A stretch of 64,000 nucleotides of DNA from Bdellovibrionales bacterium Ga0074137 (lineage in GTDB: Bacteria > Bdellovibrionota > Bdellovibrionia > Bdellovibrionales > JAMPXM01): contig LNDT01000016.1 of the NCBI GenBank assembly GCA_001464715.1, forward strand, positions 62,001 to 126,000, read 5' to 3'. The notes below the pieces were generated by a model. The model was given only the letters and a program-made list of their open reading frames with translations, was not told the DNA's origin and ran no database searches. The position numbers were made by a program, and so were the translations under genes. This document shows positions 8,841 through 17,759 of the stretch, piece after piece; position 1 is the first letter of the stretch, and every line of letters starts with the position of its first letter.

Positions 8841-10163
8841 CTAAAAATCGTTCTGGTTCAGGTCTTCTGAGGTCCAAACTCCGGCCGGCGTTACGTGGGC
8901 TACGACCTTTCCCTTCAATCGAACTCCATCAAAACAAGTGTTCTTCGAAAGGCTCGCGTGATCGCTGGCTCGAACCGTCCACGCCGTGTCGAGCTCTACC
9001 AAAATCGCTCGAAGCAGCGACCCCTTTTTTAAGTCACCAAAACTCTCATCGAGACCTAAAAACTTCGCCGGGGCTTTTGATAAAACCTGCACCGCTCGCG
9101 CTGGCGTCAATCGTCCCTTTGAAACCAAGTCGAGCACGACAGGCACCATGGTCTCAAGACCCAGTGTCCCGAACGAAGCCTCTGAAAAGGGTTTCGTTTT
9201 CGACGATATTTCGTGGGGCGCATGATCCGTCGCAACCCAATCAATAGATCCGTCGGAAAGGCCTTGGATCAAAGCTTCTCGGTCCTTCACCGACCGAATC
9301 GGCGGATTCATTTTAAAAGACGTATTTCCTTCGTCGATATCGTCACTCGAGAAATAAAGGTGATGAGGCGACACCTCGGCCGTCACTTTTAAACCGCGAA
9401 GCTTGGCCTCGTTGATCAATGGGATCGAATCCCCCGACGACGTGTGAAGCAAGTGATAGCGAGCTTTCGGAGTTTTCTCGAGGAGTTTAAGGTCTCTCGA
9501 AACCATGTCGGTTTCGTGATGAGCCCCGTAAGGCTTCAAACCTTGTTTTCTTGGAACTGGTCCGTCAGCCAGAGGGCCCTCGGCCCCCAAAGTTTCCGCA
9601 TGTTGCAGAAACGGAATGCCAAGAGGTTCTAGTCGCATAAATATCTCAAGCTGGACGGCGTCGTCGGAAACACCCTTTCCATCATCCGTCACGGCGGCCG
9701 CTCCCGCCAAAACGAGATTTTCAAGTGGTACGACCTTCTCCCCGCGCTGACCTTCAGTTCCAGCGACGGAGTAGAGAACTTGAACTCCGAGTTTTCTTTC
9801 CGCCCCTTCGACCTGTGACTTCGCAAGCGCCAAAGCGTCGACAGAATCCAAAACGGGCTTCGTATTAGGCATTGTTAAAAGCGCCCCGACGCCGCCTTTT
9901 AATGCCGCCATGAGAGCTGTGTCGGGAGTTTCTTTTTCCCATTGTCCTGGAGTTCGCATGTGAACTTGTGTGTCGACGGCCGCAGGCATGAGGGCGACCC
10001 GCGACTTTCGCTGAATTCGAACGGCGGCGGGTCGAATGTCGACCAGTCGCCCTTCTCTTACAGAGACATCTTGATGTGAACGAACGCCTTCGCTCGTCCA
10101 TACATCGATATCTTGAAAAGTAATGATGTCGCTACCGTGAGGAATCCGCGTCCAATTTTTCAT
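8841..10163 (-). CDS. pyrC: Dihydroorotase
   Basis: A 440-residue amidohydrolase for the third step of pyrimidine synthesis (cyclisation of carbamoyl aspartate). Family landmarks are TMPNTKP, TDDGKGVSDD, LQHAE, VTAEVSPHHL, KMNPPIR and DWVATDHAPH. The first metal motif, usually D-x-H-x-H, reads DTQVH (Asp64, Gln66, His68), so the first histidine is replaced by glutamine. I believe this occurs in a subset of the family, but it could affect metal binding. The ATG at 10163 follows TAGGAG; an upstream GTG is less likely. Confidence 0.88.
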   Translation of the reverse strand: MKNWTRIPHGSDIITFQDIDVWTSEGVRSHQDVSVREGRLVDIRPAAVRIQRKSRVALMPAAVDTQVHMRTPGQWEKETPDTALMAALKGGVGALLTMPNTKPVLDSVDALALAKSQVEGAERKLGVQVLYSVAGTEGQRGEKVVPLENLVLAGAAAVTDDGKGVSDDAVQLEIFMRLEPLGIPFLQHAETLGAEGPLADGPVPRKQGLKPYGAHHETDMVSRDLKLLEKTPKARYHLLHTSSGDSIPLINEAKLRGLKVTAEVSPHHLYFSSDDIDEGNTSFKMNPPIRSVKDREALIQGLSDGSIDWVATDHAPHEISSKTKPFSEASFGTLGLETMVPVVLDLVSKGRLTPARAVQVLSKAPAKFLGLDESFGDLKKGSLLRAILVELDTAWTVRASDHASLSKNTCFDGVRLKGKVVAHVTPAGVWTSEDLNQNDF

Positions 10164-10225
10164 TTCGCTCCTACACCCAGGTACCAAAGCGAAGGTGCAG
10201 TCGCAAGAAGAACGGGGAAAGTTTT

Positions 10226-10807
10226 TTAAGCTTCGTCGGCTACGAACTCTGCATAAGCGTCGCTATCGCGAGTCCAGCTATCGAGACCTGGAGCCACAAA
10301 GGATGATTCAAAAATTCGCCCTGGGCAGCAGCCGCTCGCCGCAAGATCTTGGTTCATCGAAACTTCGCAAGCTGATGTTTCATAGGCGACCGATGAATAA
10401 GTGATTCGGTAACCGACCAACGCGCCGTCGATCAAAATAGCTTCGACAGCATCCAGTTGGACCGCTTCTTCAGCGTAATAATCGCCTTCAAGAATTGTAT
10501 CGCCCCAGATTTGCGCCTGATCGTCGGCAATCGCCGACAGACGCACGCGCACCGCCGATGGAATAACGTTCGTCTCCAAATCCAAAGGTCGAATCACAGC
10601 AACATCAGCGGCCATTGCACCTTGGATTTTTTCAATCCATTCGCTCCCCGCAGGGGCTTGTTGGCTCATTTGCGAGCTAGCTAGAGCCAGCGACAAAGGC
10701 ATCAAACTAACGACCAGAGCAGCCAAAGAAAAAACTAACGAAAGAGCTGGTGAGAAGCCCTGGCGGTGTTTGTCGGTAGAGAGTGTCAGCTTGTTTGTGT
10801 TCTTCAT
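10226..10807 (-). CDS. Exported protein of unknown function
   Basis: A 193-residue protein with a long signal region (residues about 20-43, PALSLVFSLAALVVSLMPLS) ending near LALASS. The mature part is acidic, with a Cys pair in ASGCCPG and another Cys in SACEVS. I recognise no domain. It lies 62 bases upstream of pyrC on the same strand, but nothing suggests a shared role. Confidence 0.55.
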   Translation of the reverse strand: MKNTNKLTLSTDKHRQGFSPALSLVFSLAALVVSLMPLSLALASSQMSQQAPAGSEWIEKIQGAMAADVAVIRPLDLETNVIPSAVRVRLSAIADDQAQIWGDTILEGDYYAEEAVQLDAVEAILIDGALVGYRITYSSVAYETSACEVSMNQDLAASGCCPGRIFESSFVAPGLDSWTRDSDAYAEFVADEA

Positions 10808-10904
10808 GTGAATAGTTGTACGCGCCAGAGTTGTTATTCACCAATTCGTAAACGGATATGAATTATGCGCTAAACGAATGATGAGGCCGCTGACGCGCGG
10901 CGAC

Positions 10905-11315
10905 TTAGTCGATGAGACCGATGGCTCGGGACCACTCTGGCGTGGGGTTTACAAGCTTCCTCGCCTTGAGATCAAACAGTCCAAAAACGAACCGAGCCTG
11001 ACAACAGATTTCGCCCCGCTCATTTTTCATCGCCTGAACCATGACCATTGTTTTCTTCGGATTTTCGTCAGGCTCGACTTGCGAGACGATTTTTATTTTT
11101 TCACGCAAGCGAACTTCTTTCGTAAACCGTAAGTTCACTTCCAACACGACCGGTCCCAAACCATTTTTTACGATCTCTGCGACGCTGAAACCGCGATCGT
11201 GAATAATGTCCCACCGAGCCTGCTCAAAAAGCTCGAGATACTTTGCGTTGTTCACATGTCCGAAACTATCGATCAATGATTCACGAATGAGAATTTCAGA
11301 CTCGAAGATACGCAC
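10905..11315 (-). CDS. Acyl-CoA thioesterase (4HBT hotdog fold)
   Basis: A 136-residue single hotdog domain. The diagnostic motif DSFGHVNNAKYLELFEQAR contains the Asp/Asn and helix residues of 4-hydroxybenzoyl-CoA-thioesterase-type enzymes, followed by GLGPVVLEVNLRFTKEV and a strand-rich C-terminus. It should hydrolyse acyl-CoA or acyl-ACP in the cytoplasm; the substrate is unknown. Its start abuts the stop of the globin-like gene upstream, so both are likely translated from one mRNA. Confidence 0.85.
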   Translation of the reverse strand: MRIFESEILIRESLIDSFGHVNNAKYLELFEQARWDIIHDRGFSVAEIVKNGLGPVVLEVNLRFTKEVRLREKIKIVSQVEPDENPKKTMVMVQAMKNERGEICCQARFVFGLFDLKARKLVNPTPEWSRAIGLID

Positions 11316-11896
11316 TAACGGTTTCCTCCGCGACGCTCGGACGCTGGTCCAGTCGCTTCACTGACAGCCAGAGGTTCAATCGAGCCCAAGCGACCAAGCA
11401 CTTCATTGCGTTCGCGCTCGCCGACACCGCGGCTCAAAAGAGCTTCCGAGAGCAACGACGCAAAGGCCACCGTGGTGACTTCATCCATTTTGTATCTCGT
11501 TCGAATCTTCACCCATTCACTATCTTCTGTCGTGCAAGGACCGTCCGCTATTTCACATATTTCATCGGCCAGAAGTTTGCGGCTCTTCGCTAGATCCTTT
11601 GGTTGGCTAGCGAGGTCTTTAAGTTTCACTGCCAAAACTGCGTCGGCCAATGAAAGCCTAATCCACTCATCCACTGTGCCAGTGATTGAGTCTCGTCCAC
11701 CCATTCGTTCGAAAAGTTTTTTCTCATTGATGATTTTGGGTCGTTTCGCACTTCGACGACGGCGTTTGCGGCGGGCCTCGGCATCGTCAGCAAAAAGAGG
11801 AACAAGAAATGAGGCCAGAATCGCGATAATAAGACCGCGCGACCACCAGCTCTTTGGTTTAAAAAGATTTTTTCTAGAGTTTGAGACGTCTGCCAT
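11315..11896 (-). CDS. Exported truncated-haemoglobin-like protein, probably degenerate
   Basis: A 193-residue protein with an N-terminal hydrophobic segment (GLIIAILASFLVPLFADDAEA), then a basic stretch (RRKRRRRSAKRPK). From KLFERMGGRDSITGTVDEW it resembles the start of group-I truncated haemoglobins, and DEICEIADGPC resembles their GGP segment. I cannot find the expected proximal histidine after that segment, so haem binding is doubtful. The predicted location, periplasmic or membrane anchored, is unusual for a globin. It overlaps the thioesterase start by one base. Confidence 0.5.
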   Translation of the reverse strand: MADVSNSRKNLFKPKSWWSRGLIIAILASFLVPLFADDAEARRKRRRRSAKRPKIINEKKLFERMGGRDSITGTVDEWIRLSLADAVLAVKLKDLASQPKDLAKSRKLLADEICEIADGPCTTEDSEWVKIRTRYKMDEVTTVAFASLLSEALLSRGVGERERNEVLGRLGSIEPLAVSEATGPASERRGGNR

Positions 11897-11976
11897 CCAA
11901 AGATGGTCCTGGATTATCGAGCCAAGGTCAAAATCATTGGGGCCCGACCAGGCCCCAATTCAGACTCCTGCCAAAA

Positions 11977-12969
11977 CTATTGGTTGAGTGAGAATGCGAT
12001 AGCGCGGATCTCGTCGTCAGTGATGCGACCGTTATAGATTCCCATATTGCCTGTGTTGTTCATGATTGCGTTCTTGATACCCGTAAACGAGGACCCACGC
12101 TTGGCTGAGTTTGTGAACGCATTGTGGCACGATGCACACGATTGTCCGTTCGATGTTTTCGTCGTGTCCGCATACAGAGCTTGACCATCGAAGGGGCGTA
12201 CATAAAAGGCCGCGTTGACTCCAGCGATCTGATCGTAAATTCCGTTGTAGACGGCCGTAGCTCCGTTCACGTTCATCGTATTGGCAATCGAGCAATCATA
12301 GAAGGCTCCACGCGCCATCGACGCCGGCTGACTTGCGCATGGCGAACCCAGCGTTCGCATCTGGTGCGCTGTCGCATCGTCATTACAAACACGAAGCGTC
12401 TGCCCGACATAAACAACCACCGGTGACGTCGTTGAATTCCAAGCCGATGCACCTGTTCCGTTGGGAATTCGGAAGACGACTCGATTCGAGGAACTCGCAC
12501 CGCACGCATCGACAATAAGCTCTGACGTCGTTCGTTCGGAAACAAGAACCGTCGTCGATCCATCATCCCATATCGCCGTCGACTGGATAGAAACTCGCCC
12601 GCTCGCCGTACATTGAACGAAACGAGTTTCAGGAGCCGATCCCGGACGCAACATGCAAGCGCCGGTGTTGTTGAGAAGCTGCCACTGTATCGCTGCTGAA
12701 CTTACATTTTGCCCCGACGCCACAATCCGATATTCGATTCCACCTTGAAAGGATTGACCCTCGGGAACAACCAGTCCTGCCGAATTAAAAGTGGTGATGC
12801 GGAACTGCGTTCCACCAACACCTGAAGTTCCGGCGCTAGAAAGCAAACCAGATTGTGGATCATAGGTGAAACCACCGTCACAGTTTTGAAAGAGGAGGGT
12901 CATGACGAATGCGAGAGCTCCATAAAGAAGTCCCGAGCGACGCATAATGCTTGAGCGACTACCAGTCAT
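11977..12969 (-). CDS. Lipoprotein with cupredoxin-like region and C-terminal cytochrome c motif
   Basis: A 330-residue lipoprotein with lipobox LFQNC. Middle part: an Ig-like strand region (about 55-150), then a segment like a small cupredoxin (VYVGQTLRVCNDDATAHQMRT, with later Cys and Met). The C-terminus holds one haem-c motif CASCH and a short helical tail (GRITDDEIRAIAFSLNQ) as in cytochrome c. It probably carries electrons on the periplasmic face of a membrane. The ATG at 12969 follows GGGGG. No oxidase or maturation genes are nearby, so the partner is unknown. Confidence 0.6.
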   Translation of the reverse strand: MTGSRSSIMRRSGLLYGALAFVMTLLFQNCDGGFTYDPQSGLLSSAGTSGVGGTQFRITTFNSAGLVVPEGQSFQGGIEYRIVASGQNVSSAAIQWQLLNNTGACMLRPGSAPETRFVQCTASGRVSIQSTAIWDDGSTTVLVSERTTSELIVDACGASSSNRVVFRIPNGTGASAWNSTTSPVVVYVGQTLRVCNDDATAHQMRTLGSPCASQPASMARGAFYDCSIANTMNVNGATAVYNGIYDQIAGVNAAFYVRPFDGQALYADTTKTSNGQSCASCHNAFTNSAKRGSSFTGIKNAIMNNTGNMGIYNGRITDDEIRAIAFSLNQ

Positions 12970-13113
12970 TGAATACCCCCGACCATCGACAAACTAAAAA
13001 CGTCTGACAGTCTCTTTATCGGGGCATATCTCGGGTGGGTAAACATCACGAGCGAATAGAATTAGGAATTTACGTTCTAATTTGAGACATCTCGTTCAAA
13101 GTTAAAATAGACG

Positions 13114-13191
13114 CCCGCAGGGCCTGGAAACTGCGGGACATTGTCGAGGTTCACGACAAATTTTTTGGCTTCCCCCGTCGAAGGTTTCGAC
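13114..13191. other. Cluster of three hairpins downstream of sppA
   Basis: Three perfect stems lie in tandem: CCCGCAG/CTGCGGG (13114-13137), TTGTCG/CGACAA (13141-13159) followed by A and six T (13161-13166), and GTCGAA/TTCGAC (13177-13191). On the plus strand the second stem with its T-run resembles a rho-independent terminator. A weak promoter-like pair precedes it (TTGAGA 13082-13087, TAAAAT 13103-13108, spacing only 15). It could be a small RNA gene on the plus strand, or just the end of the sppA transcript. Confidence 0.35.
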
Positions 13192-13243
13192 AGCAAGTGC
13201 GTTCAAAGCACCAGACTGTCGAACTTTTGGAATTCTTCAAAAA

Positions 13244-15112
13244 CTAGCGAATGGACTTCGACGACAAAGGCTCGCGTGCCAACACCGCCGGGCGTCCGGA
13301 CTCGCGAACGCGCTCGATGAGGCGAAGCTCTGATTCCAAAGGTCTCGCCAGCGAGACCACATCCACCCAAGGATTTACAGACAGCGCTTTGGCGGAATCA
13401 TTGATGGCCGATGCTACGTGCTTCAAGGTAGCTCCAAGCCAAGATGCTGCTTTGGCACTTCGCCCTTCCGTCTCAGAACCTTCCGTCAGCTGCTCGATGA
13501 ATTTTGAAAACTGATCGATCTTTCGTGGATACATATCGATTTCGTACCCATCGCCCAACCCCGCGAGTTCTGCTGCTTTCGCCAAAGCTCGATCAAGGCC
13601 GCCAAGTTCATCGACCAACCCAAGCTCCAGCGCGCGGGATCCCGACCAAACTCTTCCTTCGGCCAAAGCTTCGACGTCTTCGATTTTCTCGAAACGACGG
13701 CTTTGCGCGACGACATCCACAAATCTTTTGTAGGTTCGTTCAACGCTTGTCTGAATCGTTGCGCTTTCTTTTTCATCCAAAGGTCGCGTGAAGGATCCAT
13801 AGTCTGAGTGATCGTGAGTCGCAACGCGGTCAAAGACGACACCCATTTTATTTTTGAAAAGATCCTGAGCATTGAACATAAGTCCGAAAACACCGATCGA
13901 ACCTGTGATGGTAGTCGACTCGGCCAAAATGTGGCGCGCACCGACGGCCATGTAGTATCCACCCGAAGCAGCAACATCACCCATCGACGCAACAACCGGT
14001 CTCTTTTCGTCCATCACCGTCAGCTCGCGCCAAAGGATATCGCTCGCCAAGGCATCACCACCGGGACTGTTGATCCGAACAACAACAGCTGCAACATCGG
14101 GATCGTCAGCGATCTCATAGAGGGCCTGCATATAGGTGTCGTCGCCAATTTGACCACGACCGCCTTCGCCTTTAACGATTTCACCTTCTGCGATCAAAAG
14201 CGCAATTCGCCTTTTTTCGCCAGACTTTTTCTTCGACTCACCTGCCATCTGGGAAATCGAAACGTACTTCGTATCGCCCTCGGCCGGCCATCCAGCGGTC
14301 TTCCGCATCAGCACATCAAATTCGTCGGTGAACATGACGTCCGTAATAAGTCCTGCCTTCTTCGCCTCAGAGACCGAAGAAACAGAGAGTGCAGACATCC
14401 ACTGATCAAGCTGTTCGGTTTTTAACCCCGCACGCTCTGAAATTCCTTTTCGCGCCTCGCCCCAAATGTCCTGCAGAAGAACCGAGGTCTGCTCGCGATT
14501 TTCAGGGCTCATTTTTTCAAGGAGAAACGGTTCCACCGCAGCTTTAAACTTTCCAACTCGAAAAATGACGGGCTTCACTTCTAGCTTGGCAAATAGTCCT
14601 TTCAAGAAGGGATTTTCCGAGGCGATCCCGTCAAGCTCCACATCACCGTAGGGTTGCATATATGTTTTCTCGGCGGAACTGGCCAAGTAAAATCCCATTT
14701 CATTGAGCCGATCCGCATAGGCAAAAACAAACTTCTTAGACTCCTTGAATGCCAAAATCTCACGGCGCAAAGCTGTAGCAGAAGACCAACCGATCGAAGG
14801 ACTTCGAATATCTAAAACAACACCCGTGATCCGCGCATCGTCACGCGCGTTTCGAATCGCTTTGATCATTTTCTGAAGACGCGTCTTCGGAAGGCCGTCG
14901 TCAAAAATCCAATCCATGGTCGGAGCACTGTCGACGATTTCTCCGTCCAGCAAAATATGAAGTACAGAATTTGGTTCAACCGGTGGCCGCGTGGACCAGC
15001 TCATTTTTCCTAAAAGGAGTCCAATCAAGAGGGGAACGACAAAAATCGCTATGAGGACGCCAGCGACGATTCCGAAAAAAGACGAGAACATGCTTTTAAA
15101 AAACGTTTTCAA
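13244..15112 (-). CDS. sppA: Signal peptide peptidase, 67 kDa type
   Basis: A 622-residue membrane-anchored serine protease of the long SppA type, with one N-terminal membrane segment (residues about 10-35) and two tandem protease-fold halves. The Lys/Ser dyad is visible: Lys190 in GKFKAAVEPF and Ser383 in GDVAASGGYY. NSPGGD precedes the serine as usual. It degrades cleaved signal peptides in the inner membrane. It is 30 bases downstream of the MBL-fold gene and probably cotranscribed with it. Confidence 0.92.
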   Translation of the reverse strand: MKTFFKSMFSSFFGIVAGVLIAIFVVPLLIGLLLGKMSWSTRPPVEPNSVLHILLDGEIVDSAPTMDWIFDDGLPKTRLQKMIKAIRNARDDARITGVVLDIRSPSIGWSSATALRREILAFKESKKFVFAYADRLNEMGFYLASSAEKTYMQPYGDVELDGIASENPFLKGLFAKLEVKPVIFRVGKFKAAVEPFLLEKMSPENREQTSVLLQDIWGEARKGISERAGLKTEQLDQWMSALSVSSVSEAKKAGLITDVMFTDEFDVLMRKTAGWPAEGDTKYVSISQMAGESKKKSGEKRRIALLIAEGEIVKGEGGRGQIGDDTYMQALYEIADDPDVAAVVVRINSPGGDALASDILWRELTVMDEKRPVVASMGDVAASGGYYMAVGARHILAESTTITGSIGVFGLMFNAQDLFKNKMGVVFDRVATHDHSDYGSFTRPLDEKESATIQTSVERTYKRFVDVVAQSRRFEKIEDVEALAEGRVWSGSRALELGLVDELGGLDRALAKAAELAGLGDGYEIDMYPRKIDQFSKFIEQLTEGSETEGRSAKAASWLGATLKHVASAINDSAKALSVNPWVDVVSLARPLESELRLIERVRESGRPAVLAREPLSSKSIR

Positions 15113-15142
15113 AGTTCACCCCTGGCAAAAGCCGCGCGAGAC

Positions 15143-16210
15143 TTACGAAGATCTTAATTCACCAAGATCAAAAGAGTCACCATCGCGCGCAAACTGCCAC
15201 TCGATTTCAGGAAGATGTCGACCGGTCTGCTTGGATTTGGCCCGGTACGCGTCGAGAAAATCGCGGGTCTGACGTTCAGCATCTGCGATTTTTCGATCAC
15301 CAGCTCCCGGATCATGGTGCGCGAAGAGGATTCTTTCGACACCTTCCCTCAGCCCGATCTCAAGACCCAACGGCGCTGCGGAGTGTCCCCAATTCATGTG
15401 CGTTAGGAATTCACCTAATGTGTACTGGGCGTCAAAAAAACAAAGACTGGCTTTCTGGTAGAGCTTTAGATCCTCGCCAAGCTCCTCACGGGAAACGCGC
15501 GTCGTTTCGCTGTCGACGCAATGAGCATAACTCTTTCGGCCCGCTGTTGTTTCTGCCTCGATGCGGTAACCCCAGCATGGATCTGGATGATCAAGCTGGT
15601 ACGGAGTGATTTCAAATGCACCAAGTTTCATCGCTCTTCGTGGCTGCAAAGTGTGAAACGAGACCGCGGCTCCTAAACTCTCAAAGGACACCGGAAAAAA
15701 CGGTCGTTCGAACAGGCGCCGCACGCAGAGTTCAAGTTCGGGCTGAACGGCGTAAAGGCGAATGACATTTCCAGCTACAAAAATCGGTGCGAAAAAAGGA
15801 AGCCCAATGAGATGGTCCCAGTGAAAGTGCGTAAAAAACAAATGCACTTCCCCCTGTCCCTGTCCACAGGGTCCCTTCATCAACTTTTCTCCCAAATGCC
15901 GCAGACCCGAGCCCGCGTCGATGATGATTCGCGAGGCGCCACCTTCGATTTCCGCGCAGGAAGTTTCGCCGCCGTAGCCACCCGACATCCAGGGTGGCAA
16001 GGATTCGACAAAAGCATCGACGCGCTCGACCGAGCTTTTGGAAGTCTCAAAGGTTTTTTCAGAGGGTGTTTCAGAGGGTGTTTGAGATTTCTCAATTTCA
16101 GAATCATAGCGCAAAAGAACATCGCGAAGATGGGTACGAAGCGCTTCCGGAGATTTCGGCGCTGGCAGTGATCCGCGCACGCCCCAAAATTTGATATTGA
16201 AATTTGCCAT
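15143..16210 (-). CDS. MBL-fold metallo-hydrolase
   Basis: A 355-residue cytoplasmic metallo-beta-lactamase-fold protein. It begins IKFWGVRGSLPAP, a start typical of a phosphodiesterase-like branch, and carries GYGGETSC, the metal motif THFHWDH, and later HCVDSE, NWGHS and FAHHDPGAGD. Such proteins bind two metals and hydrolyse phosphodiester or related bonds. An insertion rich in Ser/Thr/Glu (residues about 37-65) splits the N-terminal part. The substrate is unknown. Probably cotranscribed with sppA. Confidence 0.82.
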   Translation of the reverse strand: MANFNIKFWGVRGSLPAPKSPEALRTHLRDVLLRYDSEIEKSQTPSETPSEKTFETSKSSVERVDAFVESLPPWMSGGYGGETSCAEIEGGASRIIIDAGSGLRHLGEKLMKGPCGQGQGEVHLFFTHFHWDHLIGLPFFAPIFVAGNVIRLYAVQPELELCVRRLFERPFFPVSFESLGAAVSFHTLQPRRAMKLGAFEITPYQLDHPDPCWGYRIEAETTAGRKSYAHCVDSETTRVSREELGEDLKLYQKASLCFFDAQYTLGEFLTHMNWGHSAAPLGLEIGLREGVERILFAHHDPGAGDRKIADAERQTRDFLDAYRAKSKQTGRHLPEIEWQFARDGDSFDLGELRSS

Positions 16211-16246
16211 TGCGATTTAGAGCTTAACAGCCCAGTGAAAGCGCAA

Positions 16247-16891
16247 CTAGTCGATTGGAAGAAACTCGATCTTTTTCACCTCAAGCTCGTCCTCGCCTTT
16301 GGGCGTGTGCAGAAGCACTGTATCCCCAACTCGAGCCTGAAGTAGAGACTTTCCAATGGGCGAAATCCAACTGATTTTACCCTCCTTAGCGTCGGTCTCG
16401 TCGATGCCGACAATCTTAAAAATGCGAAGCGCACCGTTTTCATCCTCCACCGTCACTGTGGCACCAAAAAGAACCCGATCCCCTTTTTGAAGTTCGGGCT
16501 GCACCACAACGGCTCGGTCCAGCCGCTTTTGGAGAAATCTCAGTTTACGATCGATCTCGCGAAGACGTTTCTTCCCGTACGTGTAGTCGGCATTTTCAGA
16601 ACGATCACCGTTGCTGGCCGCCCATGCTACGACCTCCACGACTTTGGGCCGCTCGACGTTCATAAGCTCGTGCACCTCGGCCTTTAAACGATCAAAACCC
16701 TTTTGAGTGATGTAGTTCTTCCCGCCGGTCAAAGCCGAAAACTTTGCGGCCTCTTCCGAATCGAGATCATCCATCGCTTCTTCATCGACCATAGCCTCTT
16801 GCATCGCTTTTGAGCCGACCAGTGCATCGTCAAAAGCGGACTCATCGGCGCCATCATCTTGAGATTCGTCTTTCATGAAGGCCTTGCTCAT
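16247..16891 (-). CDS. greB: Transcription elongation factor GreA/GreB family (GreB-like)
   Basis: A 214-residue protein. After an acidic extension of about 50 residues comes the coiled-coil domain of Gre factors (YITQKGFDRLKAEVHELM, ERPKVVEVVAWAASNGDR) with the tip acidic residues in SENADY and then YGKKRLREIDRKLRFLQKRL. The C-terminal FKBP-like domain follows (GATVTVEDENG to ISPIGKSLL). WAA and GKKRLREID favour GreB over GreA. It rescues backtracked RNA polymerase. The acidic N-terminal extension is unusual. Start may be 16891 or Met6 at 16876. Confidence 0.88.
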   Translation of the reverse strand: MSKAFMKDESQDDGADESAFDDALVGSKAMQEAMVDEEAMDDLDSEEAAKFSALTGGKNYITQKGFDRLKAEVHELMNVERPKVVEVVAWAASNGDRSENADYTYGKKRLREIDRKLRFLQKRLDRAVVVQPELQKGDRVLFGATVTVEDENGALRIFKIVGIDETDAKEGKISWISPIGKSLLQARVGDTVLLHTPKGEDELEVKKIEFLPID

Positions 16892-16921
16892 CGCTTCTCG
16901 CCAGTGCCTAATGTGAAAATC

Positions 16922-17677
16922 ATGATTCTATCCTCCTCCGGCGGTCTCATCTACCACGCTCGCGCAGCTCTGGGCAATAAAGCGTGGCGCAGCACTCGCG
17001 AGTCGGTCTCAGAGGTTGTAAAAAAATGGATCGAAACGGCGACGACAGACGAACTTATCATCTTTGGGCCGAGCGCAGCGTACCTACTTGATTCAGATTC
17101 ATTCTCTAAACTTTTGAATCCACGAAGCCTCATTGTCGTCGAGCCCGACCGAGTCGCCAAAATTATTTTTAGTTATCGTTTTCGAAATCATCACTTAGAT
17201 TGGCACGCACGAACGGACCTCTTGCCTTTTCAAAGTCGCGATGAAGCTGCGTTTTCTAATTTTATCGAAGCACATCCCAAGGCCGCCATTCTTTTTCACG
17301 GTATTTTAGGACAAATCGAACTTCACGAAAAACATGCGACCCGTGGGCGCGCCAAAGCGCGAAGTCTTCTTCTTAAAGCTCTCGAGCATCGCAAATGGAT
17401 GAGCGTGCACGACGTCGCATCCGCCGAACTCGCCTCGGCCCTCGACACCGACTTCAAACTTCGCCCAAAAACCACCGCCGACACAATCGTCAGCGCGGAT
17501 CTGCTTGAATCGACGCTTCAGCAAGTGTCACAAGATCTTCTAGAGTGTCACCACACCACCGTCACAACCTGGATCGACCACGACACGCAGTGGATCGGCC
17601 CCCCCGAACTTCTCATCTCCTGGCGCCTTCACCCCCGCCGCCTTCATTTGCTCGGCGTGACTAAATCCTTCGATTGA
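16922..17677 (+). CDS. Conserved protein of unknown function with Rossmann-like start
   Basis: A 251-residue cytoplasmic protein. MILSSSGGLIYHARAALG followed by LIIFGPSAAYLL and LIVVEPDRVAKIIF resembles the glycine loop and acidic strand-2 end of a Rossmann or class I methyltransferase fold, but no firm family assignment is possible. I start at ATG 16922 (GTG 16913 is an alternative); the longer frame overlaps greB. It is divergent from greB with about 30 bases between starts, so promoters may overlap. Confidence 0.55.
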   Translation: MILSSSGGLIYHARAALGNKAWRSTRESVSEVVKKWIETATTDELIIFGPSAAYLLDSDSFSKLLNPRSLIVVEPDRVAKIIFSYRFRNHHLDWHARTDLLPFQSRDEAAFSNFIEAHPKAAILFHGILGQIELHEKHATRGRAKARSLLLKALEHRKWMSVHDVASAELASALDTDFKLRPKTTADTIVSADLLESTLQQVSQDLLECHHTTVTTWIDHDTQWIGPPELLISWRLHPRRLHLLGVTKSFD

Positions 17678-17759
17678 ACAATCTATCTGCTGCGACAGAA
17701 CCTAAGCCATGACGAAGCAGGAACCAGCAGCAGTTACGTTCTGTTTTGAGTGATCTGTA

